Part shown: positions 20,628 through 31,496 of the stretch, in pieces | How the letters are laid out: each line of letters starts with the position of its first letter | Numbering within the stretch: position 1 is the stretch's first letter | Source of the DNA: Vicia villosa | Taxonomy: Eukaryota > Streptophyta > Magnoliopsida > Fabales > Fabaceae | Length of the DNA: 64,000 nt | NCBI RefSeq assembly: GCF_029867415.1 | Contig: NC_081185.1 | Location: 112,455,617-112,519,616, forward strand | Direction of reading: 5' to 3' | Translations under genes and position numbers: made by a program | Notes under the pieces: model-generated | The model's database searches: none | What the model was told of the DNA's origin: nothing | Seen by the model: only the letters and a program-made list of their open reading frames with translations

Positions 20628-21454
20628 GGCAAAAGTTAGGGAATGAAGCATACAACTGTGTTCCGTTCAGCTGCCTACTCACCATCAAGATTCAACACCT
20701 CAAAGACACCGATCAGTCTAATCACTTTCTTCCAACAAGTGAGGGATGAGACGCTCGAAGACAGATTGGCAATAGCAGAGTTGAAACTTGACTGGATCAT
20801 TTTCACATAGCTATTTATCTTCATAAATATTTTTCAAAAACTTTCTGACAGTTTCCTACTTCTAGGATTGTTGTCTCCCTGTGCTAACCCGCCTATCATG
20901 GCTCTTTTCAATGCAGCTCTTTCAAAAAATCACTATTTTCATTTCTTCTGTTTAAATACGTAAGCATCCCAATGATAATTTTGAATGAACATATGCATTT
21001 GAATATGATTGATGTTTACCAGGAAAAACAGGAATGGCATTCAGGAAATGTCCCGATCATCTGGACATCATTCCATCAGAAGGAAATCACCAAGAGAAAC
21101 GCATTTCTCAGCAAATTCCTCAAAAAGATCTTCTCTTCAAAAGAAGTCTTATTCCCCAGCAGGTTTGTTCCAGATTACTATCTTCAGAAGGTGTGATCCC
21201 CGCACCCGGACTTGGTCAGATAGTGCATCGGAGGATTATGCATCTTCCTCATTCCCATTTGAAAGGGCATCAGAACTTCCAGTTACCTTTGGTTCCCCAA
21301 GCGGTAGTCAAAGATCCTTCAACGGGATACCCGGGTTCTCAAAGAATTTCCCCAGACGAGGGTACTCAAGCAAGACAAAAGATCATCAACGATCACAATA
21401 CATTCATGTCCAGCTGACTAGCGGGAATTTATTTTTCCAATTAGAAGCTTGACA

Positions 21455-21560
21455 TCACATTCATACATTCACATATTCATACATCACACATTCATACATT
21501 CATACATTCATACATCATACATCATACATCACACATCATACATCATGCATTATACGCATA
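21455..21560 (+). repeat. Degenerate attcatac/atcatac simple array
   Basis: Repeats of cattcatacattcatac grading into catcatacatcacac. Low complexity, in the Ogre 3' UTR. Confidence 0.8.
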
Positions 21561-21796
21561 TTCATGCGCATATTCATGCACAACGTAACATGCATATTTC
21601 TCCGGGAATATCTCACATTTACATGCATCATAAACATTGCATATCGCTAACTTGATTTTTCAGGTAGGCAGATATCTTCAACAAAGATGTTCTCAATCAC
21701 ATGCCGTGTTCACCTGAATTCCATGAACGGTTCTCTCAGATATAATCAAGCCGAAGATTCATTCTGATCACTTACCAACTCAAAAACAAGCATCAC

Positions 21797-22062
21797 AGAT
21801 CAAAGTCGATACCTCAGACGGTTCCAGAACGATCTAGCATCACAGATCTAAAGCGATACCTCAGACGGTTCCAGAACGATCTAACGTTGCAGATCTAAAG
21901 CGATACCTCAGACGGTTCCAGAACGATCTAGCATCACAGATCTAAAGCGATACCTCAGACGGTTCCAGAACGATCTAACGTTGCAGATCTAAAGCGATGC
22001 CTCAGACGGTTCCAGAACGATCTAACATTGCAGATCTAAAGCGATACCTCAGACGGTTCCAC
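21797..22062 (+). repeat. 47-bp minisatellite in Ogre 3' UTR
   Basis: Nearly six copies of a 47-bp unit containing gatctaaagcgatacctcag, acggttccagaacgatct and a variable junction (agcatca or aacgttg, which alternate). The alternation suggests a 94-bp higher-order unit. It decays into diverged copies to about 22160. Confidence 0.9.
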
Positions 22063-22955
22063 GATGATCAACTTCCAAAATCTAAATCGGAAAAACTTTG
22101 GACAAGTTCCGTAACGATTATCTTCCAAGACTTAAAGCGGTAACCTTGGACGGTTCCGAAACAGTCAACACAAAGACTTTCAAATCCTTCATCAAGATAT
22201 AATCAATGGATTCATTCTGATGAACAAACCCTCAACCCATTTACCAGGTGGCATCTGAAAGCCCATCTCAGGTAATGTTTCAATCTGCCAACAACATTTC
22301 GCAGACGACATTCAAATGCAACTTCCAACATCTCTTCTGATCAAGGTAAGTGCAAATTTTCAGGGCATCTAAATATTCAATCATCTTCTACCTTCAGATT
22401 TCAGACAATCTCTTCAGGTTTAAGAAGATTGAATAGGGGCAACTGTTATACCCCAAAATTTGCCCACATATTTTTCAAGAAAACTCCAATCTGAAAATTA
22501 AGGGTCTCATATAATCATGGATTTTTATTTTAACAAATATCCTGACATATGAAATACTTAGTTTTTAGAATTTTTCTTATACAGTGATTTGGCTTGCAGT
22601 TGAATTTATTCTTACGCAAACGCCAAATACTGTTTATTACTTCACACATGCTATTTATTTATTTACAGATAAATAGTACTGACACAATTGGTACAGAGTT
22701 AAATCTTTTTGCAGGCGCAGAATCAGGAAACTCAGACTGTACTTGTAACAAGTAGATTATTATTATCTTTTGTTTCCCACTAATTTTGGTACTATATTCC
22801 ATTATTTTCAAAAATCTTTTCAAATCTCTTTTTCAAAAATCAAATCTCTCTTTTTCCAACACTATCATACACTTTCTTTCAAATCTTACTTCCACTCAAA
22901 TTTTCCTTTTTGTACGGAATCACATCATTCCCCAACGTCTCTTTCCTTCTTTCCA

Positions 22956-22966
22956 TTCTATAAATA
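22956..22966 (+). promoter_or_regulatory. TATA box upstream of small membrane ORF
   Basis: ctataaatacc about 100 bp before the ATG at 23060. Spacing and flanking pyrimidine-rich sequence resemble a normal plant promoter. It could alternatively be an LTR promoter unrelated to the ORF. Confidence 0.5.
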
Positions 22967-23059
22967 CCTCTCATTTCCTTCCATAAAATCTCACATCAAA
23001 TTCCAACTCATCTTTCAAATTCCTACCTCATATCTATTTTCTCTTCTTCCCTAACAAGA

Positions 23060-23227
23060 ATGGCAAAGTGGATAGAGACACTGTTCCTTACAGTCATCAC
23101 CATTGCTACGGTGATCATGACTTTCTTCTGCCTGCATAGTCCTGAAGAGTGTGGACCTGCAATGGTTGCACTCCCAATCATCTACATGTTATTGTTCATA
23201 GCATGGGTCATTAATCGTCATTCTTAA
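23060..23227 (+). CDS. 55-aa putative two-helix membrane protein in Ogre LTR
   Basis: A 55-codon ORF, MAKWIETLFL... to ...INRHS, ending in TAA. Residues 7-25 (TLFLTVITIATVIMTFFCL) and 34-51 (about PAMVALPIIYMLLFIAWV) are hydrophobic and of transmembrane length. They are joined by a short polar loop HSPEECG, giving a hairpin topology. The first ATG downstream of the TATA box at 22956 is this one, in context agaATGG. I do not recognise a family. It lies in the U3-like part of an LTR, where no protein is expected. No homologue is visible in the other LTRs of the window, which belong to different subfamilies. Confidence 0.45.
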   Translation: MAKWIETLFLTVITIATVIMTFFCLHSPEECGPAMVALPIIYMLLFIAWVINRHS

Positions 23228-26200
23228 AATTTGCCGTATTTCTTATTTCTTAAATGTACCGTTTATTCGTCGTACTGTTCAATATAATATGTGATATTTG
23301 TACTGTCAGTATTAAATGTTGTACTATTTGTCATAATATTGCTTAATTACTAAGATAATATTTTGTGTGTTTTCTGCCAGTCAAATATTCCTATTTCTGT
23401 GCATTAAATGATTTTCAGGGTTATTATCGGTAATTTTGCCCGCATACCGTAAATATTAGTTATTTATTATGTCTGTGTTTTTCTAACAAGTCAAGTAAAT
23501 AAACTTTCATTTTTTTACATAAAACAAAAACAAAAAACAACAAAAAAAGAAAATTAACTTTGACTGTTGATTTTTCACTCTAACTGCTACATCAATACCT
23601 GAACGGTCAGTTGACAGCCAAACTGCTGGCAGTACAATTCTCAGTGTTTTGTACCATCAATCAAATCAATCTTTCACAATTCAAAATTCCAAGATTTTTG
23701 TTCTAGAAGTCTTCTGAATATCACGCGATTAGCAGAGACTCAACACTGCACAAAAATCAGGTACGCTTAACTGTCTCCTACACAAACAGTCCCTAATCAG
23801 GGTTTTTCTTGTTTTTACAGGAGCAACAAGTTTTTGAGAGCTCAAATGGATTTCATACACATCCATATATCTCAAAGTACCATCATACAAATTTTCAAAC
23901 TTCAATTCACTCAGACGCACCGTCAGCAGCTCAAACAGTCAACAGACGACCCGTTTGACCAAAAAAGTCAACAGACAGTCAAAAATGAAATTTTTTGTCA
24001 AAGTCCATATTTTGTCAAAGGATTCATCATTTGATCATTGGATGATCATAATTCATCAAGGAAAGATCAAAAATCAACAAAACCCTAAGATTCAAAATTA
24101 GGGTTTTTGCCTGAAAAGTCAACTCAACTTTGACTGATCATAACTCTCTCATCCTTCATCCAAAAAATTCAAACCAAAGCTTGTTTTGAAGGAAATTCAA
24201 TTATCTTTCAAATGCCATTGATCCCATGGTCATTGGATTCACCATTTGAAAAATATGATCAAAGACATTACAGGTCATTTTCAAAGTCAACAAAAAGACA
24301 CTTTTTTCAAAAGGACACACAAGGAGCTTCAAAAATCATTTTGACATGAGACCAAAAGCATTGGTTAGAGGACTCTTTGAGGTTTCCAAAAAGTGCAAGA
24401 TCTCCTTCATATGACAAAAATTGAAGGATTTAAACCTTGTTGAAGTTGGCTAAATTTTGGGAAAATACATGAAATCAACATTGCTCAAAAATGTATTTTT
24501 TCCAAATGGGGCCAAGTTTTCAGCATTCAAACATCATTTCCATGATGATATGGGCCTCCCACGACCAAGACTAAGCCCATACCTTTTTTTATCCATTTTT
24601 GCATGATTTTATCTTATTTTAAGATTAAAATTAAAAGGAAAATGCAAGGATAATGGATGGCTTAAATCTTAAGCATGACTCATCAAGGAATCTTCATTTT
24701 TCTGCAGAGAATTGAAGAGCAAGGCAAGAGAAGTAAAGGAGAAGAAGACTTGGTCAAATATTCAAGGATTTTTAATATTTAAAAATCAAACTTTCAACCA
24801 AGCAATCAATGCTCTTAGCTTCACTTCCAAGCAGCCCTTGGCCTATAAAAGAAGTGGAATACATCAACAACAAAGACACCCACGAAATATAGCAAGAGTA
24901 TAGCAAGAAAACTCATCAAATTTCTCAAAATTTCCATACACTTTGTAATTTTCAAATTCAATATTCCAATCAATATCAATACAAACCAATCACTCCAATC
25001 ATCTCCTGGGATCTAATATAGTAAGTTAAGATCATAATTCATGGTTACATGTACATAAAACTCATGCTTTAAAAAGTTACATATTCATGTATTTTTCTAA
25101 TTTTCGAATCTCATAACTAAGCATGTTTTAACGCCAACTAACGCTTCTAACAAGTTGCTAAGATGGTTTAGGGAAGATTTGAACCCTTACATGCAAGTCT
25201 TAACGTGAGAATACACATGTGCCATTCTTGAGGTTCCAAATATGTGAACTTTCGAATCCCATGATGCAGGCGTTTTTAGCCAAAACTAATGCCACCATCG
25301 TGTTCAGGAGGTCATTTTAAGTCGACCTGGGTGCCCCTTGTTTTTGTTAATGACCATTTTTGTAGGTTTTTGAAAGCATGAGAATCTGAAGCAAAATCCG
25401 CAGGTAAAGTTGTAGGAAAATCCGCAGCAAATTCCATAGGTAAATTGAAGAAGATGATGAATAGTGATGAGGACCCTTTGACTGCACGCGTGGCCTGTCC
25501 TTGTCTTTCTATTCGCCAGTCAACTGAACGTGGGTCCCACGCTGGACTCTCAAAGTCAGCATGATCTCATGCTACACCTCTAATCACGTGTGCCATGTGA
25601 CTCTAAATCTCAGCCCTTGATCTCCACTAAAAAATCAATCCAACGCATCAGACAAGCAGCCCTATACCATGGACTCTCAGATTAACCACACCTGATCAGT
25701 ATCCTTTTATTTTCTATTTTTATTTTAATTTCTTTGCAAAATTAATTAAAAATAGTTTTACAATCCAAAAAATACACAAAAAATATTTTTAGACTTCTAA
25801 AATAATATATTATTTTCTGAAATAAAAATATTTTATTTTCCTTCAAAATTTCAATATTTTGCATAATTAATTAGTATATATTTATATATTTGCTTTTTAA
25901 TTATTCTAACCAATCAAAAAATCATAAAAAAAATTGTTCTTTGTGTTAAATATTGTTTATATATTATAAACTAATTTTGTACATATTTTGAATAATTTTC
26001 TTTTTAAGTTTTAATTATTTGTATAATTATTTGTATAATTATGTATTTATTAGCTTAATCAATTTCCAATCAAATTTCAAAAATTCCAAAAAATTAGTTT
26101 TGTTTTAAAATTAATTAACACATATTTTTGTACATATTTTAAACTTAATTTCTAGGTTTAAATCTATTTTCATCTTTTTCTTCATTTTAATTTAATTAAT

Positions 26201-27165
26201 CATGCATTAATTAATTAAAATCAAATCATAAAAAATCCAAAAGAACATGCCTTTTATTTTTCTTGCAATTTAAAATTCCTAGATAAATGTATAGGATGTC
26301 AAATTCATGTAAATAGGCTAGTTTACATTTCCCGCACAATCGATGTAATAGCGTAGATTTACTTTCCGCACTTTACATTTCCGCACTTTAATTTCCAGCA
26401 AATATAAACTGCGTGTATGTCAAAGATAAAATTGAACCGTTAGATCACTAACTTCAAAGATAAATATCTGAATCCAATCACAATCACACTTGCACCTCTT
26501 CAGGTAATCCCTTCTCATTCCTTTCAAAATCAAAGTCAAAATTCCACTGTTTTGAGTACAAAATCGAACCTTGCTTTTATATCCGGTGAAAGGATAGATT
26601 TTTAAAGGAAATAGGATAAAGACCTTACAACTCAGGGTAGACCTCCTAGTTTGCTTGCTCAAAATCAAAACAAACAAAATTCTCATACACTGTTGATTTT
26701 TCAAAACTTTCAAAAAAGACAATACTTTGTATACATCCAAACACGGGTTATTACAAAGTTAACGTTCTTTTCAAAACATCTTTCGAAAGATAAACAAGCA
26801 TTTTGTATACATCCACACACGGATCATTACAAAATTCAATTTACAAAAGTATTTGAAACCACATATGAGCAATTTCAGAGCAATTGAAAAGTGATCGAAA
26901 AACAAGTGAGCTAAGCAAACTTAAGAGCCCATGGATAACCATGGATACAAAGGGTGCTAACACCTTCCCTTTGTATAACCTACCCCCTTACCCAGAATTT
27001 CTTAAAGGTCTTTTTTCTGTTTCTTTTATAAACCTTTCCTTAATTGGATAAAATAAAAGGTCGGTGGCGACTCTGTGAATTTTCAAAAAAATGCGAAAGC
27101 ATTAAGCGACAAAAAAGAGTCAGTTCATGTATCTCTACAGATCAGAGGTATGGCCCGGTATTAAA

Positions 27166-27184
27166 AAAAAATCGGAGGTCCACA
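27166..27184. other. Deletion/rearrangement junction between O2 and E4
   Basis: An A run then atcggaggtccac joins the unfinished end of the Ogre LTR to a point about 375 bp inside the E4 LTR (compare 50691). Both ends are therefore truncated, which indicates a deletion or illegitimate recombination instead of a clean insertion. Confidence 0.55.
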
Positions 27185-27755
27185 ATCTGCTTAAAAGCTT
27201 CAATCAAGAGACACACACTCGTGCTTAAAAGCTTAGAGTGACAATTAACACAAACAACATATTCCAATGCAATCATCAAAGACAATTGCTTGGAGTACAA
27301 GAGACAGCTACTAAACTATGGTTCTTCACAATTAACAATCTTTCTCTCTGCGTTCCAAATTAGGATTGCAGACTTTTTATATGCAACTCTTGGGCCTTGG
27401 GCCTTTTTAAAAACAAATTAGGGTTAACCAAGTTAACCTAATTTACACACTATCTGGTTGTTACAGAATATGCTGTCAGCAAAATCTTCTGGACGAAATA
27501 TTTAGCACACAATGAAAGGTTTCCTAAATTGTATATTGAGAGAAATCAGGAAATACAATCAATAAAATATAACAGCTTCTGCTGTCACACAAGGATGTCA
27601 TGACATCGGTCATGACATTCACTACAAAACCTGTATTAGCTTAACACATATGCAGCCTGCATAACACACTATCAAACATGTCATGACATCAGTCAAGACA
27701 TTAAATACTCAGGTATGTTCTGCCACAAATGCAGCCAACATGAAAAACATCTTCA
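27185..27755 (-). repeat. E4 3' LTR (truncated)
   Basis: It starts tgaagatgtttttcatg on the minus strand, next to the PPT. It lacks about 375 bp of its 3' end compared with the 933-bp LTR at 50319-51251. A minus-strand TATA-like stretch (atataaaaag) occurs near 27377-27387. Confidence 0.85.
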
Positions 27756-27770
27756 ATCTCCCCCTTTGGC
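27756..27770 (-). promoter_or_regulatory. E4 polypurine tract
   Basis: Minus strand gccaaagggggagat directly before the 3' LTR. A second G-rich PPT-like run on the minus strand occurs at about 28028-28045 (ggccaaacaggggggag), an arrangement reminiscent of the duplicated PPTs in E1 and E2. Confidence 0.8.
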
Positions 27771-28202
27771 AAATTTTTGGCTAAAACAACCTGTCACACC
27801 ATATCAGAGAAACACTTGCAGTAGAAACAAAGCAAACAAAACACAATCAGAGCTAATACAGTACAGACAACATACATCACCAGTATGCACACAGTGCTCA
27901 AACAGATCAAAACCAACCACACCACAAGAGCAGCACAAGCACAAACAGATCACCAAAAAAATAAGCACATCAGATTTGTTGATCACACAACCACCATACT
28001 TGTTGTTCTGGGGTGACATTACTACTTCTCCCCCCTGTTTGGCCACAAAAGTTGCCAAAACAAACTACTGTCTTCTCCCAAAAATTCAAATAAGTTCAAA
28101 CAAAACTTAAACTGAACTAAATCGAATAAAATGCAAACAAAGCTAAACGAAAGAAGGCAAAACAAAAAAAAACAAAAGAAAGAAACATAACTCCAGCTGC
28201 AT
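27771..28202 (-). other. E4 3' untranslated region
   Basis: A-rich on the plus strand, with no coding signal, between the envelope-like stop (28203) and the PPT. It contains the extra PPT-like run noted above. Confidence 0.6.
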
Positions 28203-28328
28203 TTACTGTCCGGAGTCAGACCCACTTGAGGTGCCTGCATAACTTCCTTTCTCAGAGCCATCAGTAGGACTGGTACTCTCTTCTTCCACATCTTCTTCAG
28301 GTTCTACTTCTTTCTCTTGTTCATCTTC
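28203..28328 (-). pseudogene. E4 envelope-like protein, C-terminal tail
   Basis: The part of the envelope-like ORF beyond the E2 insertion: an acidic and Ser/Thr-rich tail (EDEQEKEVEPEEDVEEE, then GTSSGSDSGQ and TAA at 28203). It is in continuity with the ORF at 37603 once E2 and one copy of tcttc are discounted. Upstream residues of the frame to 28526 come from the E2 LTR and are not part of it. Confidence 0.7.
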
Positions 28329-29490
28329 TGTTAGAACAAGAATTGTTCTGATCAATAATCTTAGTTTTGATGATAACAATGTATATGAATTTTGCTCAAG
28401 ATAATGTGGTACTCTAATCCTATGCAATTTCCTTTTCAGGAAATATATAAAGAGTATGCACAAATCAGCGCTAAGAAGCTTTGACTCAGAAGGTTCAGTA
28501 TGCAACTTCAGCACATGGTCTGGCAAGACATCAGAAGATGGTCAAGCAGAATCAGAACATGGTCTATTAGAAGCATCAGAAGAACTTGAGTTCAGAAGAA
28601 GAAGCACTGAAGTCATGGAATCACGCTCAGAAGCATATCAAGATTAGAAGATCAGAAGATGCTCTGCACCAAGCTGTTTGCACTCTGATGATATTCAACG
28701 TAGTATTTACAAAGAACAAATCAGAATCAAGTACTAGATGGCAAGCTACGCTGACTGACAAAAGGAACGTTAGAAGCTATTAACTGCAACGTCAGTAGTC
28801 ACAGCAAACGCAAGGCTCGAGGTAGTTGACAAAAGAGTGAAACATTAAATGCAATGCTGTACGGAATACGCAAAGCATTAAATGCTCCCAACGGTCATCT
28901 TCTCAAAACGCCTATAAATATGAAGTTCTGATGAGAAGCAAGGTTACGAATTTTGGACGCACTTTGAACGAATTCTGAACTATCTCTGATACTATCTTGC
29001 TGTTCACTTCAAAAGCTATCAAACTTCATCTTCAACCTCACTACATTACTGTTGTAATACTTTAGTGAGTCTAAGCTTAAATCTGTAAGAGAAATATCAC
29101 AGTTTGTGATTATCGCTTTTAAGAAGCAATTGTAATACTCTTAGAATTTGTTTACATTAAATTGTAAAGGACTAGAGTGATCGGGTTGTGATCAGTATAC
29201 TCTAGAGAAGTCTTAGAAGGTCTCTAAGCAGTTGTTCCTAGAGTGATCAAGTTGTGATCAGAAGACTCTAGAAGACTTAGAAGTTGTCTAAGTGGAAAAC
29301 CATTGTAATCTCGTGTGATTAGTGGATTAAATCCTCAGTTGAGGTAAATCACCTTGTATAGGGTGGACTGGAGTAGTTTAGTTAACAACGAACCAGGATA
29401 AAAATACTTGTGCAAATTATTTTTATCTTACGAGTTTTTGAAACTACACTTATTCAAACCCCCCCTTTCTAAGTGTTTTTCTATCCTTCA
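28329..29490 (+). repeat. E2 5' LTR
   Basis: 1162 bp, tgttagaacaag to ctatccttca, with TATA at 28913-28920 and two hairpin units (about 29170-29275) where E1 has three. Related to, but clearly diverged from, the E1 LTR. Confidence 0.96.
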
Positions 29491-29491
29491 A

Positions 29492-29504
29492 TTGGCATCA
29501 GAGC
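29492..29504 (+). promoter_or_regulatory. E2 primer binding site
   Basis: ttggcatcagagc, identical to E1, one base after the LTR. Confidence 0.85.
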
Positions 29505-29576
29505 GTCGGTTCTAAGGTGCAAGCACTTAACCGTGTTTAGAAAAGATTCAGGAAGAGAAAAACGCTTCAGTAAAAG

Positions 29577-31496
29577 ATGGCTGGTGAAATTCCAACAAAT
29601 ACATCTGCATCTACATCTGGCTCTGCTGAGCAATACAATGGTAACAATGGTTATACTAGACCACCAGTATTTGATGGTGAAAACTTTGAATACTGGAAAG
29701 ATAAACTGGAAAGTTACTTTCTTGGTCTAGATGGTGAATTATGGGATCTTCTGATGGATGGTTACAAACATCCAGTGAAAGCCAGTGGCGTAAGGCTTAC
29801 AAGGCAAGAAATGGATGATGATCAGAAGAAGCTTTTCAAGAAACATCATAAATGTAGGAATGTTTTGCTGAATGCTATCTCTCATGCTGAGTATGAGAAC
29901 ATATCTAACAGGGAAACTGCCCATGATATATATGAGTCATTGAAAATGACCCATGAGGGAAATGCTCAAGTCAAGGAGACTAAAGCCCTTGCTCTAATCC
30001 AGAAAGAAGCCTTCAAGATGGAGGATGATGAAGATATTGAGAAGATGTTCTCAAGATTTCAAACTCTAACTGCTGGTTTGAGAGTTCTGGATAAAGGCTA
30101 CACCAAGGCTGATCATGTAAAGAAGATCATCAGAAGCTTGCCCAGAAGATGGGGCCCAATGGTGACTGCATTCAAGATTGCGAAGAATCTGAATGAAGTT
30201 TCTTTGGAAGAGCTGATCAGTGCCCTGAGGAGTCATGAGATTGAACTTGACGCAAATGAACCTCAGAAGAAAGGTAAGTCTATTGCATTAAAATCTAATT
30301 TTAAAAAATGCACTAACGCTTTTCAGGCTGAAGAAGAAGATTCTGAAGAATCAGAATCAGAAGAAGAAGAAGATGAACTGTCCATGATTTCCAGAAGAGT
30401 CAATCAACTCTGGAAAAGCAAGCAAAGGAGGTTCAGGAGCTTCAAAAGCTCAAAGAAGCCTGAAAGAGGAGAATCTTCTAGAGGCAGAAGAAATGACAAG
30501 AAAAAGGTCGTGTGCTATGAATGCAATGAGCCAGGACACTTCAAAAGTGAGTGCCCAAAACTTCAGAAGGAAAATCCCAAGAAGAAATTTCATAAGAAGA
30601 AAGGTCTTATGGCAACATGGGATGATTCAGAATCAGAATCAAACTCTGAAGATGAGCAGGCAAATCTGGCACTAATGGCCACAATGGATGACGGATCAGA
30701 AACTTCATCAGAATCAGATTCTAAAGAGGTATTTTCTGAACTATCTAGAGAAGAGTTAGTTTCCAGTCTAACAGAACTTCTGGAATTCAAGTCTCAGATT
30801 AGTATCAAATACAAGAAGCTGAAAAAGCTATTTGAATTTGAAACTAAGAAGCTTGAAGTGGAGAATTCTGAACTGAAGGAAAAAGTTTTAAATTTATCCA
30901 AAAATACTGGATCTCCTTCTGTCTCTGAAAAATCTACTCCAAGTCTGAACAATATTCTGAAAGAATATGACTTAAGTTTCAGAAAGTTTTTATCTAGAAG
31001 TATTGGCAGAAGTCAACTTGCTTCTATGATATATGCTGTGTCAGGAAACAAAAGAGCTGGCATTGGTTATGAGGGTGAAATCCCATACAAGCTTGAATCT
31101 GTGGATGATATGAAAATATCATACAAGCCTCTGTATAACCAATTTAAATTTGGCCACTCCCATGATATTAGGCACACATCACATGCTCAAAGCTTTCACA
31201 TAACACACACCAAGAAGCATGTGACAAAACCTAAGAAATATCATGGAACTCAGAACATAAACTATCATTCTGTTCCTCCTATTTCATATAATGCTAAACC
31301 CAAGTTCAATCAGAACTTGAGGAAAACTAACAAGAAAGGACCCAAGAAGATGTGGGTACCTAAGGAAAAGATTATTCCTATTGCAGATATCCTTGGCTGC
31401 AAAGAAGGAAAAGCACAACATGTCATGGTACCTGGACTCTGGATGCCCGCGACACATGACAGGAAGAAGGTCTATGTTCCAAGACCTGGTGCTTAA
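29577..31496 (+). CDS. gag: E2 Gag polyprotein
   Basis: 639 residues, colinear with E1 Gag. It shows the same PPVFDGENFEYWKDKL start region, a zinc knuckle CYECNEPGHFKSEC at 313-326, acidic Ser/Glu stretches, and a Lys/Glu/Leu coiled coil near 400-450. One codon (a Tyr in LIQKYEAF) is missing compared with E1, an in-frame 3-bp deletion. The frame is intact, and it ends in the same overlap with pol as in E1 (stop after RPGA). Gag could therefore still be made, while Pol could not. Confidence 0.93.
   Translation: MAGEIPTNTSASTSGSAEQYNGNNGYTRPPVFDGENFEYWKDKLESYFLGLDGELWDLLMDGYKHPVKASGVRLTRQEMDDDQKKLFKKHHKCRNVLLNAISHAEYENISNRETAHDIYESLKMTHEGNAQVKETKALALIQKEAFKMEDDEDIEKMFSRFQTLTAGLRVLDKGYTKADHVKKIIRSLPRRWGPMVTAFKIAKNLNEVSLEELISALRSHEIELDANEPQKKGKSIALKSNFKKCTNAFQAEEEDSEESESEEEEDELSMISRRVNQLWKSKQRRFRSFKSSKKPERGESSRGRRNDKKKVVCYECNEPGHFKSECPKLQKENPKKKFHKKKGLMATWDDSESESNSEDEQANLALMATMDDGSETSSESDSKEVFSELSREELVSSLTELLEFKSQISIKYKKLKKLFEFETKKLEVENSELKEKVLNLSKNTGSPSVSEKSTPSLNNILKEYDLSFRKFLSRSIGRSQLASMIYAVSGNKRAGIGYEGEIPYKLESVDDMKISYKPLYNQFKFGHSHDIRHTSHAQSFHITHTKKHVTKPKKYHGTQNINYHSVPPISYNAKPKFNQNLRKTNKKGPKKMWVPKEKIIPIADILGCKEGKAQHVMVPGLWMPATHDRKKVYVPRPGA

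Larger units (their letters stand above)
20468..22443 (+). other. Ogre O2 3' untranslated region
   Basis: Non-coding DNA between pol and the 3' LTR. It contains three hairpins (20488-20627), an ATTCATAC-type simple array (about 21455-21560), and a 47-bp minisatellite (about 21797-22062). It ends in a purine-rich stretch (gaataggggcaac) that probably acts as the PPT. Overlapping frames at 21009-21452 show no domain. Confidence 0.75.
19350..27165 (+). mobile_element. O2: Ogre (Ty3, Tat lineage) 3' half
   Basis: A plus-strand Ogre fragment: end of pol (integrase), about 2 kb of 3' untranslated DNA with several repeat arrays, then a LTR of at least 4.7 kb. The 5' part lies in or beyond the gap, and the LTR end is truncated where E4 begins. 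The huge LTR, long 3' UTR and integrase sequence fit Ogre elements of Fabeae. Confidence 0.85.
22444..27165 (+). repeat. Ogre O2 3' LTR (3' end truncated)
   Basis: It begins tgttataccccaaaatttgc and runs at least 4.7 kb. The end region (26940-27125) matches, in reverse, the O1 and solo A LTR ends: gtataacctacccc, aataaaaggtcggtggcgactct, gagtcagttca. TATA-like boxes occur at 22958 (ctataaatacc) and 24842 (cctataaaag). It ends near ...ggtatta followed by A's at about 27165, without the expected terminal ca, and abuts the truncated E4 LTR. Confidence 0.85.

Noticed and set aside
21797..22062. CRISPR-like regular repeats
   Set aside because: The units are directly adjacent with no unique spacers, and the context is a plant retrotransposon. 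It is a minisatellite.
24841..24903. TATA plus 63-codon frame starting at 24712
   Set aside because: The TATA (24842) lies inside the frame, and the frame has no recognisable features. It is better explained as the LTR promoter.
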